A stretch of DNA of 64,000 bases, taken from contig CM061142.1 of NCBI GenBank assembly GCA_030789695.1, forward strand, positions 603,517,659-603,581,658, in the 5' to 3' direction. A program made the position numbers and the translations under genes. The DNA is from Scilla litardierei (lineage: Eukaryota; Streptophyta; Magnoliopsida; Asparagales; Asparagaceae). Below are positions 32,298 through 43,791 of the stretch, piece by piece (position 1 is the first letter of the stretch; every line of letters begins with the position of its first letter). The notes under the pieces were generated by a model. It was given only the letters and a program-made list of their open reading frames with translations. It was not told the DNA's origin and searched no databases.

Positions 32298-33946
32298 TGA
32301 CGTGTGTGTATATTTTATATATTCACGCTTCCGTTGTTTTCCGTCTCTCGTGCCCATTTTCTTGGGATTTTTAGTTTTCTTTCACTTTTTGGTGTTTTTG
32401 TGTATTTGCAGGAGATTTCCAGTGTAGGGGACACATAACGAAGATATCATAAGTCCCCGGAGCAACGGGAGGTGTCAGCGTGATCCAGGGGGTCAAACGA
32501 CGAAGATCGCCATTTTTTAGCCCACACCCGATCGGTTGGACACAGCCAACCGATCGGGTGATGCACGCGTGTCCGACCCGGCTGAAGCAAAGAGCGAAGC
32601 ATCAACCGATCGGTTCACCGACCGGTTGAACACAGCAGAGCTCTCGGCCAACTTGGAGCTGAATTCCAACCGATCGGGGTGACATATTACCCGATCGGTT
32701 CATCTGTAGCCGTTTCTTCCAAAAGAGGACCCGGGTAGCTCACCCGACGGCTCACTGACCGTGCCAAATCGACAGCAGTCTCTGTTCTTTTGGGCGATAA
32801 TTCCAACCGATCGGTGGATTACTCAACCGATCGGTTCACCTTATGACCGCATCTCCTCAAACGACGACCCGCTTGCTTCACCCGACTGTTCCGAGCGTCC
32901 GGTTGAAGTTCCTGAAGACAGCAGCCGAAGAATCAAGTAGCTCACCCGATCGGTTGATATTTCAACCGATCGGGTGAAGTCGTTTTCTATATATAGCTGC
33001 CTAGGTTTTCAGAAAACGCATCTTTGTATTTTTTCTGTCTTTTTCTCTATTTGTGACGGCTGGAATTTTATTGTTATCTGTAAGTTCTCTGATCTTTGTC
33101 AAACTTTAATATAGTCTTAATTGCATTGCTACTACCGTGTTTCAATTGCCTGATCATGATTTTTACGGTTGATTTTCATTTAGATTGCTTTTTAGCTATA
33201 ATGTGTGAGTAGTTCCCAAATCTGGGATTTTGGTGGAAACCCCTTCATGGTTTCTCCCTGATGTGTCCATAGGACTAGGATTTCGATTGGGATTGGGAAT
33301 TTAGAGGTCACGCGGGGTGTTTCATTATCATCGGCGGGAAAAAGACCGCCTTTGACCGTCGGGCCAAGGGGAATAAACTTACCGGTTGACTCCCTAGCCA
33401 TAGCTCATGCCCTTAGTGTAGACATCGAATCCTAGCGTGCAGGAGCGACAGGACGAGATGTTGGGAGTTATCGTTGTGAGCTTAGTGCTCCTGGAGTCGG
33501 TTAGTGTTAATGGACATGGGAATGCCCACTGACCGAACCCGGGTAGTCCGGCGTATCATCCTGGGCACCGACCGGAATATCGGGCCCAGGGGACGCTGGT
33601 ATCACTCTTAGAGGCAACGTCTCACCACTAAACTCTAATTCCGATCGTATTCCTATCCGCCGGTCGTAATAGTGAGAACACATGATAGGGTGGAAACCGA
33701 AGTCCTAGGTTTCCCTTTATATTGTTTAACCATCATATCTATAATTTGTGACAAACCATCTATCGATCGGGCTAGCTCAGCCGTAGGGTGAATTGGTTCC
33801 TCTTAGAAACAAGCATAACCACGCCTCCCTATGTTCGACCCCCAAGCCACACTACAACACCGTGCGCTTGCGGTACAAATATTTTAAATCTGGTATCCCC
33901 CAATTCGATTACACTCTGCATGAGACTTAAAAGCCGGGGGACGTCA
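32298..33946 (+). repeat. 3' LTR of F
   Basis: 1649 bp, TGACGTG to GGACGTCA with TGACG/CGTCA inverted ends. Contains the ACCGATCGGT array (32525-32977) and a TATA box at 32988-32997 (CTATATATAG). Confidence 0.95.
32525..32977. repeat. ACCGATCGGT hairpin array (F, 3' LTR)
   Basis: Includes a perfect 15-bp hairpin: CACCCGATCGGTTGG at 32525-32539, a 6-nt loop, and its exact complement at 32546-32560. Other pairs occur near 32605-32630, 32668-32702, 32813-32842 and 32943-32976. It ends 11 bp before the TATA box. Confidence 0.92.
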
Positions 33947-34691
33947 AAATCAAGCAATAGAAATATGGAGTTAACAATAGTATTAACGTAATATCAAAGT
34001 TTCAGATCAATCAGAAAACTTACAAGACAGAATAAATTCGGAGCCGTCAAAAATCCCAAAAAGACAGAAAAATAACTGGGGATCCGTTCTGGGAAAAACC
34101 TAGGGATCTATTTATAGATTAGCGTCCATCCGATCGGTTGAAGCATCAACCGATCGGGTGAGATGGATGTCGATTCGATCTTCAGCTCTAGAGATACATC
34201 AACCGGTCGCTGAACCGATCGGTTGATGTCGTCGGGTCGTGAGCTGGGAGAAGTCGGCTACAAATGAACTGATCGGGTGAGATGTCACCCGATCGGTTGG
34301 AATTCAACTCCAAAAGACAGAGAGCACTGTCGTTTTCACCCGATCGCTGAACCTATCGGTTGAGCTCTTCTTCACTTCTGCTTCTGTCCGGGTCGGATAC
34401 ACGTGCTCGAACCGATCGGTTGGCTCTGTCCACTTGATCGGTTGAGGGCTGAAACATGGTATTCTTCGACGTTTGGCCCTCGGGATCGCGCGTGACAACT
34501 CTCGTTGCTCCGGGGACTCATGATATCTGCTTTATATGTCCCCCAATACTGGCAATCTCCTGCATTGGTGCAAAAACACAAAGAAGTGAAAGAAAACTAA
34601 AAATCACAAGGGAGTGGATATGAAACACCGGAAAACAACGGAAAATCATGAATAAAACGTGCGTGAATATATAAAATATAAACACACGTCA
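33947..34691 (-). repeat. 3' LTR of Athila-like element G, first part
   Basis: In minus sense it starts TGACGTGTGT at 34691. It holds an ACCGATCGGT array (34128-34445) and a TATA box (minus CTATAAATAG near 34108-34118), then is cut by F. The continuation is found at 53284-53593 and 63555-64000 in plus orientation. Related to but diverged from F's LTR. Confidence 0.88.
34128..34445. repeat. ACCGATCGGT array (G, 3' LTR)
   Basis: Same motif as in F, with several arms decayed (for example CACTTGATCGGT near 34430). The array edge lies about 10 bp from the TATA box. Confidence 0.85.
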
Positions 34692-34706
34692 AAATCCCCC
34701 AAGCTA
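34692..34706 (-). other. Polypurine tract of G
   Basis: The minus strand reads TAGCTTGGGGGATTT next to the LTR start. A second copy of AGCTTGGGGGAGT is at about 36001-36013 (minus), as in F. Confidence 0.85.
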
Positions 34707-35832
34707 AACCCTTCCTCGTCCTCGAGGAAGACGAGTGAGAGTAGGAGCTCGGAGGGAAAAATAGAGATAAATAAACAGAAAAAGAAATCAAAGTCCTAGA
34801 TTGCCTATCAGAGCCAACAAAATCAAACATGCCACACTAAGCAAGCATGCGATAAAACACATCATAAACCCAGGAATATGAGTCCATACAAGTGTCGTGG
34901 GCCCACGCGGTGAAGCGCGAATGAGTGTGGTCGTGAGCTAGCAGACGGTGTCACTATCTAAATTGTGCAATAAAGCTCCATATATACATACCCGAAGAAT
35001 GATCCAAATATCGATTCACTTCGAATTAGCAGTGAATAATAGCTCAAGCATGCATGAGAATAGAATAAGAATTGAAGCGTATCATGTGTCGGGGACTCGA
35101 CTGCTAGGAACTAGAAGATCACTGCATTATTGCCTAGATAATCGCTAGAAAATTCCTATGCCAAGTGTGTTCGAAAGCGAAGGAGGTTGAGAAGGTGTGG
35201 AGTAGAACACTCGGTGCAAATTCTCGCCTTCTCCTTATTCACGGTGGATAGGAATGATATTCACGACGAGAAATTTTTTGGGTTTTGGGTATTTGTATTT
35301 TTTGGTTTTTGGCTATACATATTTTTTTTCTTCTTCTTTTTTTTGGATTTTTCTTCTCTCTTTTTTTTCTTTTTGGGCTTTTGGATTTTTGGCTATATAC
35401 TTGTGTACTCTCCCAAGTGGGAGAACGATACACAGCGAGGGGATTTGCACCAAGTAAAACAAAAAAGAAATTGAATTATAAACACTCGGGCAAATGAATA
35501 TTTTTCTCGCAAATCAGAGCATAAGCAAAAAGGGTTATCCTAGTCCAATTTGTAAAGTCCTGACACATGCGAATTGAAGTGCAATACATATATATAATTC
35601 ATGCACAGAGAAGCAGATAGTAGAAGCAAAATACCACATATTCGAAATTGAAGCATGATAGTCTAGAAGTCAAGCAAGGACAGGTATATAAAAACAAAAT
35701 CACAAAGTAGAAGTACACCAACTAGCTAGTCACGACACACGACTCACATAAAAGCAAAGTGAACCCACGAAGCATGAATACAATAGGGCTCGGATTCCTA
35801 GGGTTAGTGAATGTGATTATCGTGGCTAAGCT

Positions 35833-35874
<42 letters not shown>

Positions 35875-36340
35875 TTCCATGGCAATTCATCACATGGGGT
35901 CATCTCTAGGAGAGGGAGATAAAAAGAAAGAAAGAAAAAGAAAAACACGATGAAAATGAGTCAAAATGGTGAAAAAGATAAAACTGACGCACAAAGTGTG
36001 ACTCCCCCAAGCTGAATCTTGCATTGTCCTCAATGCAACAATAGTAAATACGGGAGGGCAATGAAAATGGGAGGGAAGTACGCACCGACACAAAAAATTG
36101 AAAAACATGAAAAACACAAAAACGAAACAGAAAAATAAAGAAAAGAAAAAAAAATAAAAGATATAAAAACACATCCAAAGAACACATATAAACAAGCACA
36201 TGAACAAAATCACACGACAATATGCATAAAAATCGATTTTCCCGAAGCTGATCATAAAAATGCTAGCAAAAATGTGTGATCATGGTGATGCAGAAATAAA
36301 TGGCGAGGGGGAAGATCGGAAAAGAAAAAAAGGGAAGGAA
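34707..36340 (-). other. Noncoding 3' region of G
   Basis: Counterpart of F's 30679-32297, with a T-rich tract at 35275-35395 (A-rich in sense) and a (GT)19 microsatellite at 35835-35873. No coding frame. Confidence 0.7.
35835..35873. repeat. (GT)n microsatellite
   Basis: About 19 uninterrupted GT units inside the 3' region of G; F has only a short CA run at the matching site near 31152. Confidence 0.95.
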
Positions 36341-37550
36341 TCAAAATGCAGCAGAGGTAGTGTCCTCGTCCTCCTCGGAAGAGGATGGGGGGGTGTGGTC
36401 AAGAGAGGTGATGGGTGTGCGGAGAAGTGGAGAAAGGGGGGAGATGGTGGATGGGTGGGTGCGGTGGTGGTGTGAACGATGGGTGGAGTGTCGGTGGTAA
36501 TGGTAAGTGGGAGAGATATGGCGACCAATGTGGTAGGAGTGGTTAATGATTTCGAGCGCAAAACTAATTTCTTGCGACGCGAATATGCAGTGGTGATGGA
36601 GGAGGGTGGTGGGAGTGTAGGGTCTACGGTAGTGGTCGTGGGTGGAGAAGATGTGATGATGGGAGGAGATGATCGCCTAGGGGGTGATGGAGGAGGTGAT
36701 GATCGTGATGGAGGAGGTGATGATCATCGAGGGGGAGAAGGAGGTGGTGATGTTGCTGGAGTAGGTGGAGGTGGACCGTGAATGTGTGTAAGAATACAGA
36801 GAATGGTGGCCATGTTTCGCTCGAGTGCGAGGAAACGTGGGTGTGAAAAGAAAGAAGTGGATGGGTCCGAGGAAATAGATGTAGATGCGCCAGCGTGCAG
36901 AGCTGCTAGCTCAGCCTCAAGAGCGAGGCGAGCAGAGGTGGCCTGACGAACAGCAGAAGAGGTGCCGATGGTAGTGGTCGTGCCGACACCAGAGGCAAGG
37001 CCTAAGAGGGCCGTAGTGAGTGCCTCAGAAGAAACAGCAGCAGAAGCCGGGGTCGTGACCTAGGGCCAGCCCCGGGATCTCCTCTGAACACAGGGATATC
37101 TTGCTCGCCTAAGTGGGCGGCAGGAGACGGTGGTCGTAGTGCGTCAGGGAGTGGAAACTGATGATGTAACCCCCCCTCCACAAACTCTGGATCGGGAGGA
37201 AACGACCGGTCTGCCTTAAGATGAATAGCCATACGACCAGGATTAGGCAGAGTGGTATATGGGACAGGGGGGTGGCCATAGTAAAAGACATACCGACCCA
37301 CGCCTCGTGGCTTGATCATGTGGGTGTACCGCAGGACATCAAGATCTAGATATGTAGATCCTGCGGCATACGTCAAATCGTGGGAGATAACGACGTTGAA
37401 CGTGGGGTGTAAGGCAATGAGGGTAATGAGGCCCCCGCAACAATATTTGCCCTTGCTGGCGTGGCTAATATCAAGGAGTTTTTGAATTATACATGCATCG
37501 CCGTTAATAGGTACGCGCGGGGCCTCGAAAGCGATCCCGTCAACATCGGG
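36341..37550 (-). pseudogene. ORF2 of G, C-terminal part
   Basis: In minus sense, resumes after solo LTR I with GIAFEAPRVPINGD, then LLDISHASKGKYCCGG, HMIKPRGVGRYVFYYGHPP, HLGEQDIPVFRG, a P/H-rich region read in changing frames, and an acidic end SSSEEDEDTTSAAF at 36341. Aligns block by block with ORF2 of F. Confidence 0.78.
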
Positions 37551-37845
37551 TGTAATGCCCCGCTTCCCAAAAGACACCGGAAGCGAGAACGTTATGCGGT
37601 CCGCTTGAACTAGAGCGGTGAAGCTCGAGTTCAATAAGCGTCTGTGATAAAAACACAGGGGAGGTCCTTGCATTTGCGTATCAGAACAACCAGACCATTC
37701 AAAAGATAACAGCCACATCCAGATACATAATGTTCGTACATGAAATTAAACAACAAGTCACAGCTGGGCTAAAGTAGCAATAAAACGTACATAAGCAACA
37801 ACAACGTCTGAAGTAAACTAAGGAAAGCAGTAAAGTGTGGGTCCA

Positions 37846-37944
37846 CTAGTCCTCCGCTGGGAGAGGCTCTGCGTCTGTGGAGAACGCCTGGCTCTCCAAG
37901 TCAGGCGTCACGAATGGATCCTCTGGGTACTCAAGCTCAGAATC
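37846..37944 (-). CDS. Acidic reading frame in solo LTR I
   Basis: 32 residues beginning DSELEYPEDP and ending LPAED before TAG, after an acceptor-like ATGTCAG. It occupies the same LTR position as the 33-residue frame of A/C, although the nucleotide sequence has diverged strongly. No start codon of its own. Function unknown. Confidence 0.35.
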   Translation of the reverse strand, partial: DSELEYPEDPFVTPDLESQAFSTDAEPLPAED

Positions 37945-39660
37945 TGACATACATCCACAAACATGAATGTATGTCAGCAAGGGGTTTGCAAGAAAGAGTT
38001 AGCAACCCAAGACAAGATATACAACCGATATGAATTTAAGAGACATTAAATAAAATAACTGCAACAAGATTAACATGACAATTATAATGAAACGAAGGCA
38101 AGACCTTCCTAGCATGCAGTTCTAAGCAGTTTTAAGAAGTAAGATAAGTTTGTTTGAGTTCGTTAGCATGTCAATTTTCATGAGATCAAGTTAGCATTGC
38201 AAGTTTCATGTCAATAGTTCACATCTATCATAGGGTTCTCACCTTTAGGTCGTGATGATTGAGTCGTTCTTCTCATGGGGGCTTACCGTGATTGGCGCTA
38301 ACCCACCGCATACGGGTGGTAGTGGCCGCTCAACCTTAATCCCACCCCAATTTTGTGCTGGAACACGAGCCAGCCTAGTCGACTCACACGACATCACGAA
38401 TTCACGATTCCGCCTTCGAGGCGCACGATTTTCACGATGCCACAATTTGTTAAACATTTCAAGACTTGCAGAAATTTAATGTTATCAATATCAATTTATT
38501 ATTACAACACTCTCATTAAGCAGAAGTGGGTTGAACAATTTATACAACAGTTTAAAATAATGTTGAATATGGGTTTTCGTCGAACCTGCCACATAAACTT
38601 GTTTTCTTTTGTTGTTTAAAATTAAAGGATATCGTGTGATATGCCGTTGGATCACAAATTTCATCCAGATTGTCATGCCATCGTTTTCAAGCGTCATTTC
38701 ACGTGTGGTTTTCAAGTTATACAACAATAAGTAAAAGTGACACAAAAACTCTCAGACATCAAAAATTCATATCAATTTGCATACTTGGCTGTTTTTGGCG
38801 TTCTTGGTGTCGTCGGAAATGTCTCAACGGGTACTACGCTACAGTGATGACGGTTCGCTGGTTTGACAAAACGTAAATTCAGATTAAGCATTTTTCCGAT
38901 CATAACAGTGTTATAAAGAGCTCCTACGACGTCTAATCATCCGTTTTATTAGGTTCTCCAAATTACGGTGTGGGTTATAAGTTGTTTAAGGGTAGATCTA
39001 CTAACCGAAAGTGTAGAGAAGGATCGGGACGTGGCGATGGGCAGCGGCGACGCGTACGGTTCCGAAACAGTGACGTTGAGCATCTGGGGTCCGTCGTCGA
39101 TGCACGGAGAGGCGACAGCGGTTGTCGGAGGCTCTGCAGGAAATTGTTGGGCTGTCTGCAGGCAGAGAAGTCACTGGCCGTCGGGTTTTTTCACGAGACA
39201 AGGGGTTGCAGCCTGCGAGAGGAGATCTGGGCGGTTGGGTGGCTGTCGGAGTGAAGGCAGGTCGGAGGGGGAGGTGTTCACGGTGCTGGTGGGAGGCCGT
39301 GGGGTGCAGGTGACCTGGGTGGTGGCCGCGGCTTGTGTGATGGCAAGGAGGCCGCGTGCTGCGAGGGAGGAAGCAGGCACCGGTTTGCGAGGGGCTGTCG
39401 GGCGTTTGGTTTCGGAGAAAAGGCTGCGGATACTGACAGGTCGGGGTTGCGAGGAGTTGGGCGGCGTTGGGAGCAGCTGGGCATGCGGGGGGGTAGTGCT
39501 GCTGTTCAGCGTGGGGAGGAGAAGGCGGATGTTGGTCGGAGAGAGAGCCTGGGCATGGGTGGTGCGAAGGAGGAGGAGGAGGAGGGGAGCAGCTCGCGTG
39601 CATTACTGGCGTGGAGAAGAAGGCCGCGGGTTGTTCTCTCGCGTGGGGAGAAAGAGATCA

Positions 39661-39749
39661 GGGGGCGGCTGTTTAGCTTAGGGTTTTTACAAGGAAGTAG
39701 GGGGCGGCTGTTTAGCTTAGGGTTTTTACAAGGAAGTAGGGGGCGGCTG
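39661..39749. repeat. 39-bp tandem duplication in LTR I
   Basis: Two full units (39661-39699 and 39700-39738) and a partial third, in the GC-rich leader near the TATA-like site. Confidence 0.9.
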
Positions 39750-40461
39750 CTTGGGGAGAGGGGTAGTCCTAGGTGTTATTTTTATAAGGGAAAGAGTGGT
39801 TGAAGGCCAGCACGTGAGGGTATTTTAGTTCCTCTAGGGTTTATACATTATAAAGGGACAGTAGATTAACAATAAGAATATGGTTTATAATATAATAGAG
39901 TGTAGGGTTGAGGGCAGCACGTGGGGGCTTTTGAAAGGAGCAGTACGGGCATGTATTAGGTCTTTAGGGTTTATAAAATTGTGTTTTTCTCCTTTTTTTT
40001 TTGTTAACGGTTGTGGGTGTGTGCGTTGATTGTGGGTTCGGCCAGGGTAAAACGTGGGGTAGTGTTTATTTAGGGGATGTTTTATATTAGGAAAGGTTGA
40101 AACACTAATAATGGAATTTACTCAAAGGAAAATAAGGCCAATTAATTAGGCAGAAATTTAGAGCTAGTTAATAGGTTTAAATCGGTTTTTTAATAGGAAG
40201 GCTTATTAGAGTTTAGCAATTTGAATTTCGAATTTTGAATCAAAAATTTAAAACAAATTTTAATAAGAGACTTTTAAAATAATTTACTAGAAGGATTATA
40301 ATAACAATAATAATAATAATAAGTATGAAAAGAGATAGATACGGGTATGAGTACGGGTACGAGTACGGGTACGGGTCCGTTACGACTTAACTACGATTAC
40401 GAAGAAGGATATACAGCACGAGAGGGAAGCAAACTACGTATCGCTGAAACCGGTCGTTACA

Positions 40462-41183
40462 TCGTGAATGAAATCAAAAGTCATAGCCCAAAGGATAAAA
40501 AGGTCAGGGATGATCACGGTCCCGGACTCATCCCGGGGGAAGAAAGTGCTCGATATGATGCGGTGGGCTAGACGAAAGACAGGGTGGATGATGGAGGAGG
40601 CCTTGGCCTTGCCTCGAGGATAATGATCATGAAGGGTGAGGCGACCCCAAAAATAATCGACATCGAAGTCGCGATGAAAATCGTAGGGACAGATATCGGC
40701 GCCGAGAATGGGGAAAACGTAAATGTTGTTGATGGTGTTCACATGGGTGCATTAGTTTCGGTTTCGTAGGCAGAAATCTATGAGTGACCCCCCCCCCCCA
40801 CTTTTTAGAGTCGAGAGGAATTCGAGTGTGAGGGCGGGGTATGATGGTGCATGAGAGTTTAAAAAGCTTAGCCACCCTAGGTTTGCAAATAGAGTGTCGA
40901 CTCCGGAGAAAACTCCGAGATCAATTAGGGTTTGAACATGGGCAAACTTAGTGGATAAATGAGATCGTTAGTTGAGTCGATTATAAAAATCTTTATGCTC
41001 TAGACTCAAGAAACGGATTCCCTATGGGCCCATCAACCGGTCCGCCATGGGAATGATGTGTTGGGTAGGAGGTCGGGTAGGAGGAGTAGGAGGAGCACGT
41101 GCACGCGGTGGACGTGTGGATTTGTGTCTCTTGCGAGACGGCTCCTCTTCCTGCATGATCGCCTTACCCTTGTCTTTGGCCAT
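40462..41183 (-). pseudogene. ORF2 of G, N-terminal part
   Basis: Begins MAKDKGKAIMQEEEPSRKR at 41183, basic and proline-rich as in F, then frame changes and stops (first stop soon after DRLMGP near 41022). The block up to solo LTR I is INNIYVFPILGAD, RLTLHDHYPRGKAKAS, HPVFRLAHRIIS, IPDLFILWAMTFDFI. Confidence 0.8.
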
Positions 41184-41600
41184 GATAGTGTGGTGATGCA
41201 ATGTGAATGCGAGACTATATGAATGCACATAATCAAATGACAATGGAGCAAAATGCAAATACTTGGGCAAAGTAATAATAAAGCTTAGGAGCGAGTGTAC
41301 CCAGTATCGACGTGATTCCTTGCTCGCAAAAGGTCCTTCACCATGCAATTGAGGAGTTTGTGAATTCGCAGCTCGTCAATCCAACAAGAGATGAAATTTT
41401 AGAAAGGGGGGTTAGGGTTAGGTCGAAATTAGGGGTGAATGAGGATGGGAGAGGGTTGATGATGAGAGAGAGATGGAGGAAGTGGGGGAGTGAATTTGGA
41501 GCTGTGATAGAGAGGAGAGATCGTGCGAGAGAGAGGGGGAAGATGAAACTATCAAAGAGAGAGAAAGTTCGGGTGAAAAATGAAATCGGTTGAGTGGGGG

Positions 41601-41610
41601 TATTTATAGG
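41601..41610 (-). promoter_or_regulatory. Internal promoter TATA box for G ORF2
   Basis: Minus-strand CCTATAAATA, 9 bp from the internal array and about 420 bp upstream of the ORF2 ATG. Same arrangement as F. Confidence 0.6.
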
Positions 41611-41618
41611 GTTAGGCG

Positions 41619-41966
41619 AACCGATCGGGTGAGATCTCAACCGATCGGTTGAGTTAATTTTTGAAAATTCTTGTTGGGAAGCAGCTACAGGCGAACCGAT
41701 CGGATGAGTTTTCACCCGATCGGTTGACCGCTTCACAAATTTCTCGAGAGCACTGTACTCTCCACCCGGTCTACCACCCGATCACAGTTTCAGCTCAATC
41801 GATCGGTTGGTTATTCATCAAAATTCCTGAGGCCTCTGTTGCTGTCACCCGATGTGCCACCCGATCACCCTCATTTGCCACCCGATCAGTTGGCCGATGT
41901 TCTGATACAGCCCATCTTCAGACACAGCCCACCCGATCGGTTGATGCTTGAACCGATCGGGTGGGG
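41619..41966. repeat. Internal ACCGATCGGT array upstream of G ORF2
   Basis: About eight CCGATCGG cores, several in hairpin pairs such as those at 41619-41650 and 41693-41727. The intervening C-rich decayed copies read CACCCGAT. Confidence 0.88.
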
Positions 41967-42157
41967 GTAATTTCCTGCATAAACACAAAAATCAACTAAG
42001 TCTCCCGAAGAAAATGCCCATGGCAGAATTTATTCACCAAAAATAAGAAAACTAATCCTATAAATAACGACGAGAGTTCAAAACATGGGTTGCCTTCCAT
42101 GAAGCGTTGTTGTTTAAAGTCGTTTGCTCGACTCCCGGTATGTTATCTTCAGGGGGG

Positions 42158-43791
42158 TTAGTGCAGGTGATGCCTAATGATCGGCATCCTTTCAGCTTTT
42201 GGAGCAGCGGCCCTTGTCAGTGATAGAGGTGACAAGTAGATGCTCTCAATGATCCTCCCGCTGGTGGTGTCCGGGGGCTTTTTCCTCATGTTGGCGTCAA
42301 CCGCCACTCTTCGCAGGATCCGAACTTCATCAGCAGTGAGCCCCAAGGGTTCTTTTCCCATGCTCTCTGTCAGAACAACCTTCGTGAATCCGGGAGGAGT
42401 CGTCCGTGAGATACACACCTCTCCAGCTTCTTCTTCTTCTTTCAAACCAATGTGCTCCTCAAGGCCCCCCCAAGCTATCGGGGGGGTTCTTTGAGAGAAC
42501 TTCCCAAGGTCCAGCCTCAACGATTCTTTCTTCCTCGACATCCAGTAGATTACACCTTTGTTCCTCCGGTGGATGCTTCATTGACAGTCCCTGATCAAAC
42601 TCGACTTTCTGGTCGCCCACATTCAGGGATAGCTTCCCCTTCTTCACATCAATAAGTACGCCAGCGGTCGCCATGAAGGGCCTCCAGAGGATAATCGGGG
42701 TATGATTGGCCTCCGACATGTCCATTACTACAAAATCCACAGGCACGTGTACGCCGCTGACGTTCACCGGCAAGTCGTTCACAACCCCCACCGGGTACTT
42801 TACCGATCTGTTTGCCAGTTGCAAAGTCATTCCGGTGGGTTCAAGGTCGCCTATTTTTATCCTCCTGTATAATGATAGAGGCATCAGACTCACGCTCGCA
42901 CCCAAGTCAACGAGCGCCCGATTGATTTTCACCTTTCCTATCGAGCATGGGATGGAGAAGCTCCCTGGGTCCATGAGCTTTGGCGAATTCACTCGTTGAA
43001 TCAGAGTGCTGTACTCCACTGTCAGGACGACTTTCTCTTTCCTTGTACCCTTCGTTACCAAATCCTTCAGAAATTTTGCATAGTAAGGGATGGTCTCTAT
43101 AGCCTCCAGGAAGGGAATTTGCAAACTCAAGTCTTTCACCATGTCGAAAAACTTCCCGTACTTCTTATCTATCTTCGCCTTGGCAAGCCTTTGTGGGAAT
43201 GGCACCACATGCTTGAAGACTCTCGAGTTGCCCTCCTCATTCTTCTTTTCTTTCTCAGTAACTCCCTCCGTAGTCATAGTGTTTGATGCCGACGCTCCAC
43301 CGTCATTTGCTTTTAGATTTGGTATCCCATCAACCAACGGAGCTTCGGGTTCTTTAGCGGCCTCCCTAGTCGGAATCTGTGTGTCACTTCTCAAGACTAT
43401 CGCCGACACATTTGCATGATCATGCGTCAAGGCCAATGTTTGATGGGCCCCCTAGGATTGACCTCCGGCTGACCCGGCAATTGGCCATATGTCCTCTGAA
43501 GATTGGCCACCTACAACCCCAGCTGGGTCACTTGATCGGCCAAGGTCTTCTGTCCCATCTGTAGCTGTAGGTTTATCTTCTCCTGGTTTGATATGTACTA
43601 GGTCAAGAGATTTTCGACCGGAGAGATTACCTGTTGTTGGTTATATGGTTGCTGCTGTGGCAGGAGCTGCTGATTTCTCGGGGGGGTACTATTGAAACAT
43701 CTGCTGGGGTTGTTGTTACTGCTGGTACAACTGCTGTTGCTACCGAGGTGGCTGATACAATTGCTGCTGATGTTGCTGGGGCTGCTGGTAT
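42158..43791 (-). pseudogene. gag C-terminus and protease of G, 5' end cut by H
   Basis: In minus sense: a Q-rich stretch adjoining H, ENLLT, QVTQLGLQVANLQ, then an open frame 43436-42459 with VPFPQRLAKAKIDKKYGKFF, the retropepsin core NRALVDLGASVSLMP and PIILWRPFMATA. It shifts frame near 42460, continuing LEEHIGLKEEEE to EVRILRRVAVDAN and ending at 42158. The pol 3' remnant (GGAAGGCAACCCATG, minus, near 42090) follows directly, so RT and integrase are absent as in F. Confidence 0.87.

Larger units (their letters stand above)
23832..33946 (+). mobile_element. Athila-like element F, non-autonomous, right part
   Basis: Contains the right part of the 5' LTR, a tRNA-Asp-type primer site, degraded gag and protease, an internal promoter-like region, ORF2, polypurine tract and 3' LTR. 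Its missing LTR start is at 52574-53283 in inverted orientation. Flanking AAATC (33947-33951) matches the complementary GATTT after 53283, giving the target duplication. No reverse transcriptase, RNase H or integrase is present, and element G lacks them at the same place. Confidence 0.9.
37551..40461 (-). repeat. Solo LTR I, Tekay-related, inside G ORF2
   Basis: 2911 bp. On the plus strand it runs TGTAATGCCCCGCTTCCC to CGGTCGTTACA, so in sense it starts TGTAACGACCGG like the A/C and H LTRs. Flanks are TCGGG and TCGTG, a 5-bp duplication with one mismatch. Removing it rejoins ORF2 of G (sense FIHDV to DGIAFEAP, as in F). There is no internal region or second LTR, so it is a solo LTR. It has a GC-rich leader (38990-39790) with a TATA-like TTATAAAAATA (minus) near 39780, but no inverted-motif array. 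Confidence 0.9.

Noticed and set aside
38968..39803. Long frames on both strands in solo LTR I, up to 237 codons
   Set aside because: They lie in a GC-rich leader with low-complexity products; the absence of stops follows from base composition. No homologous frame in H.
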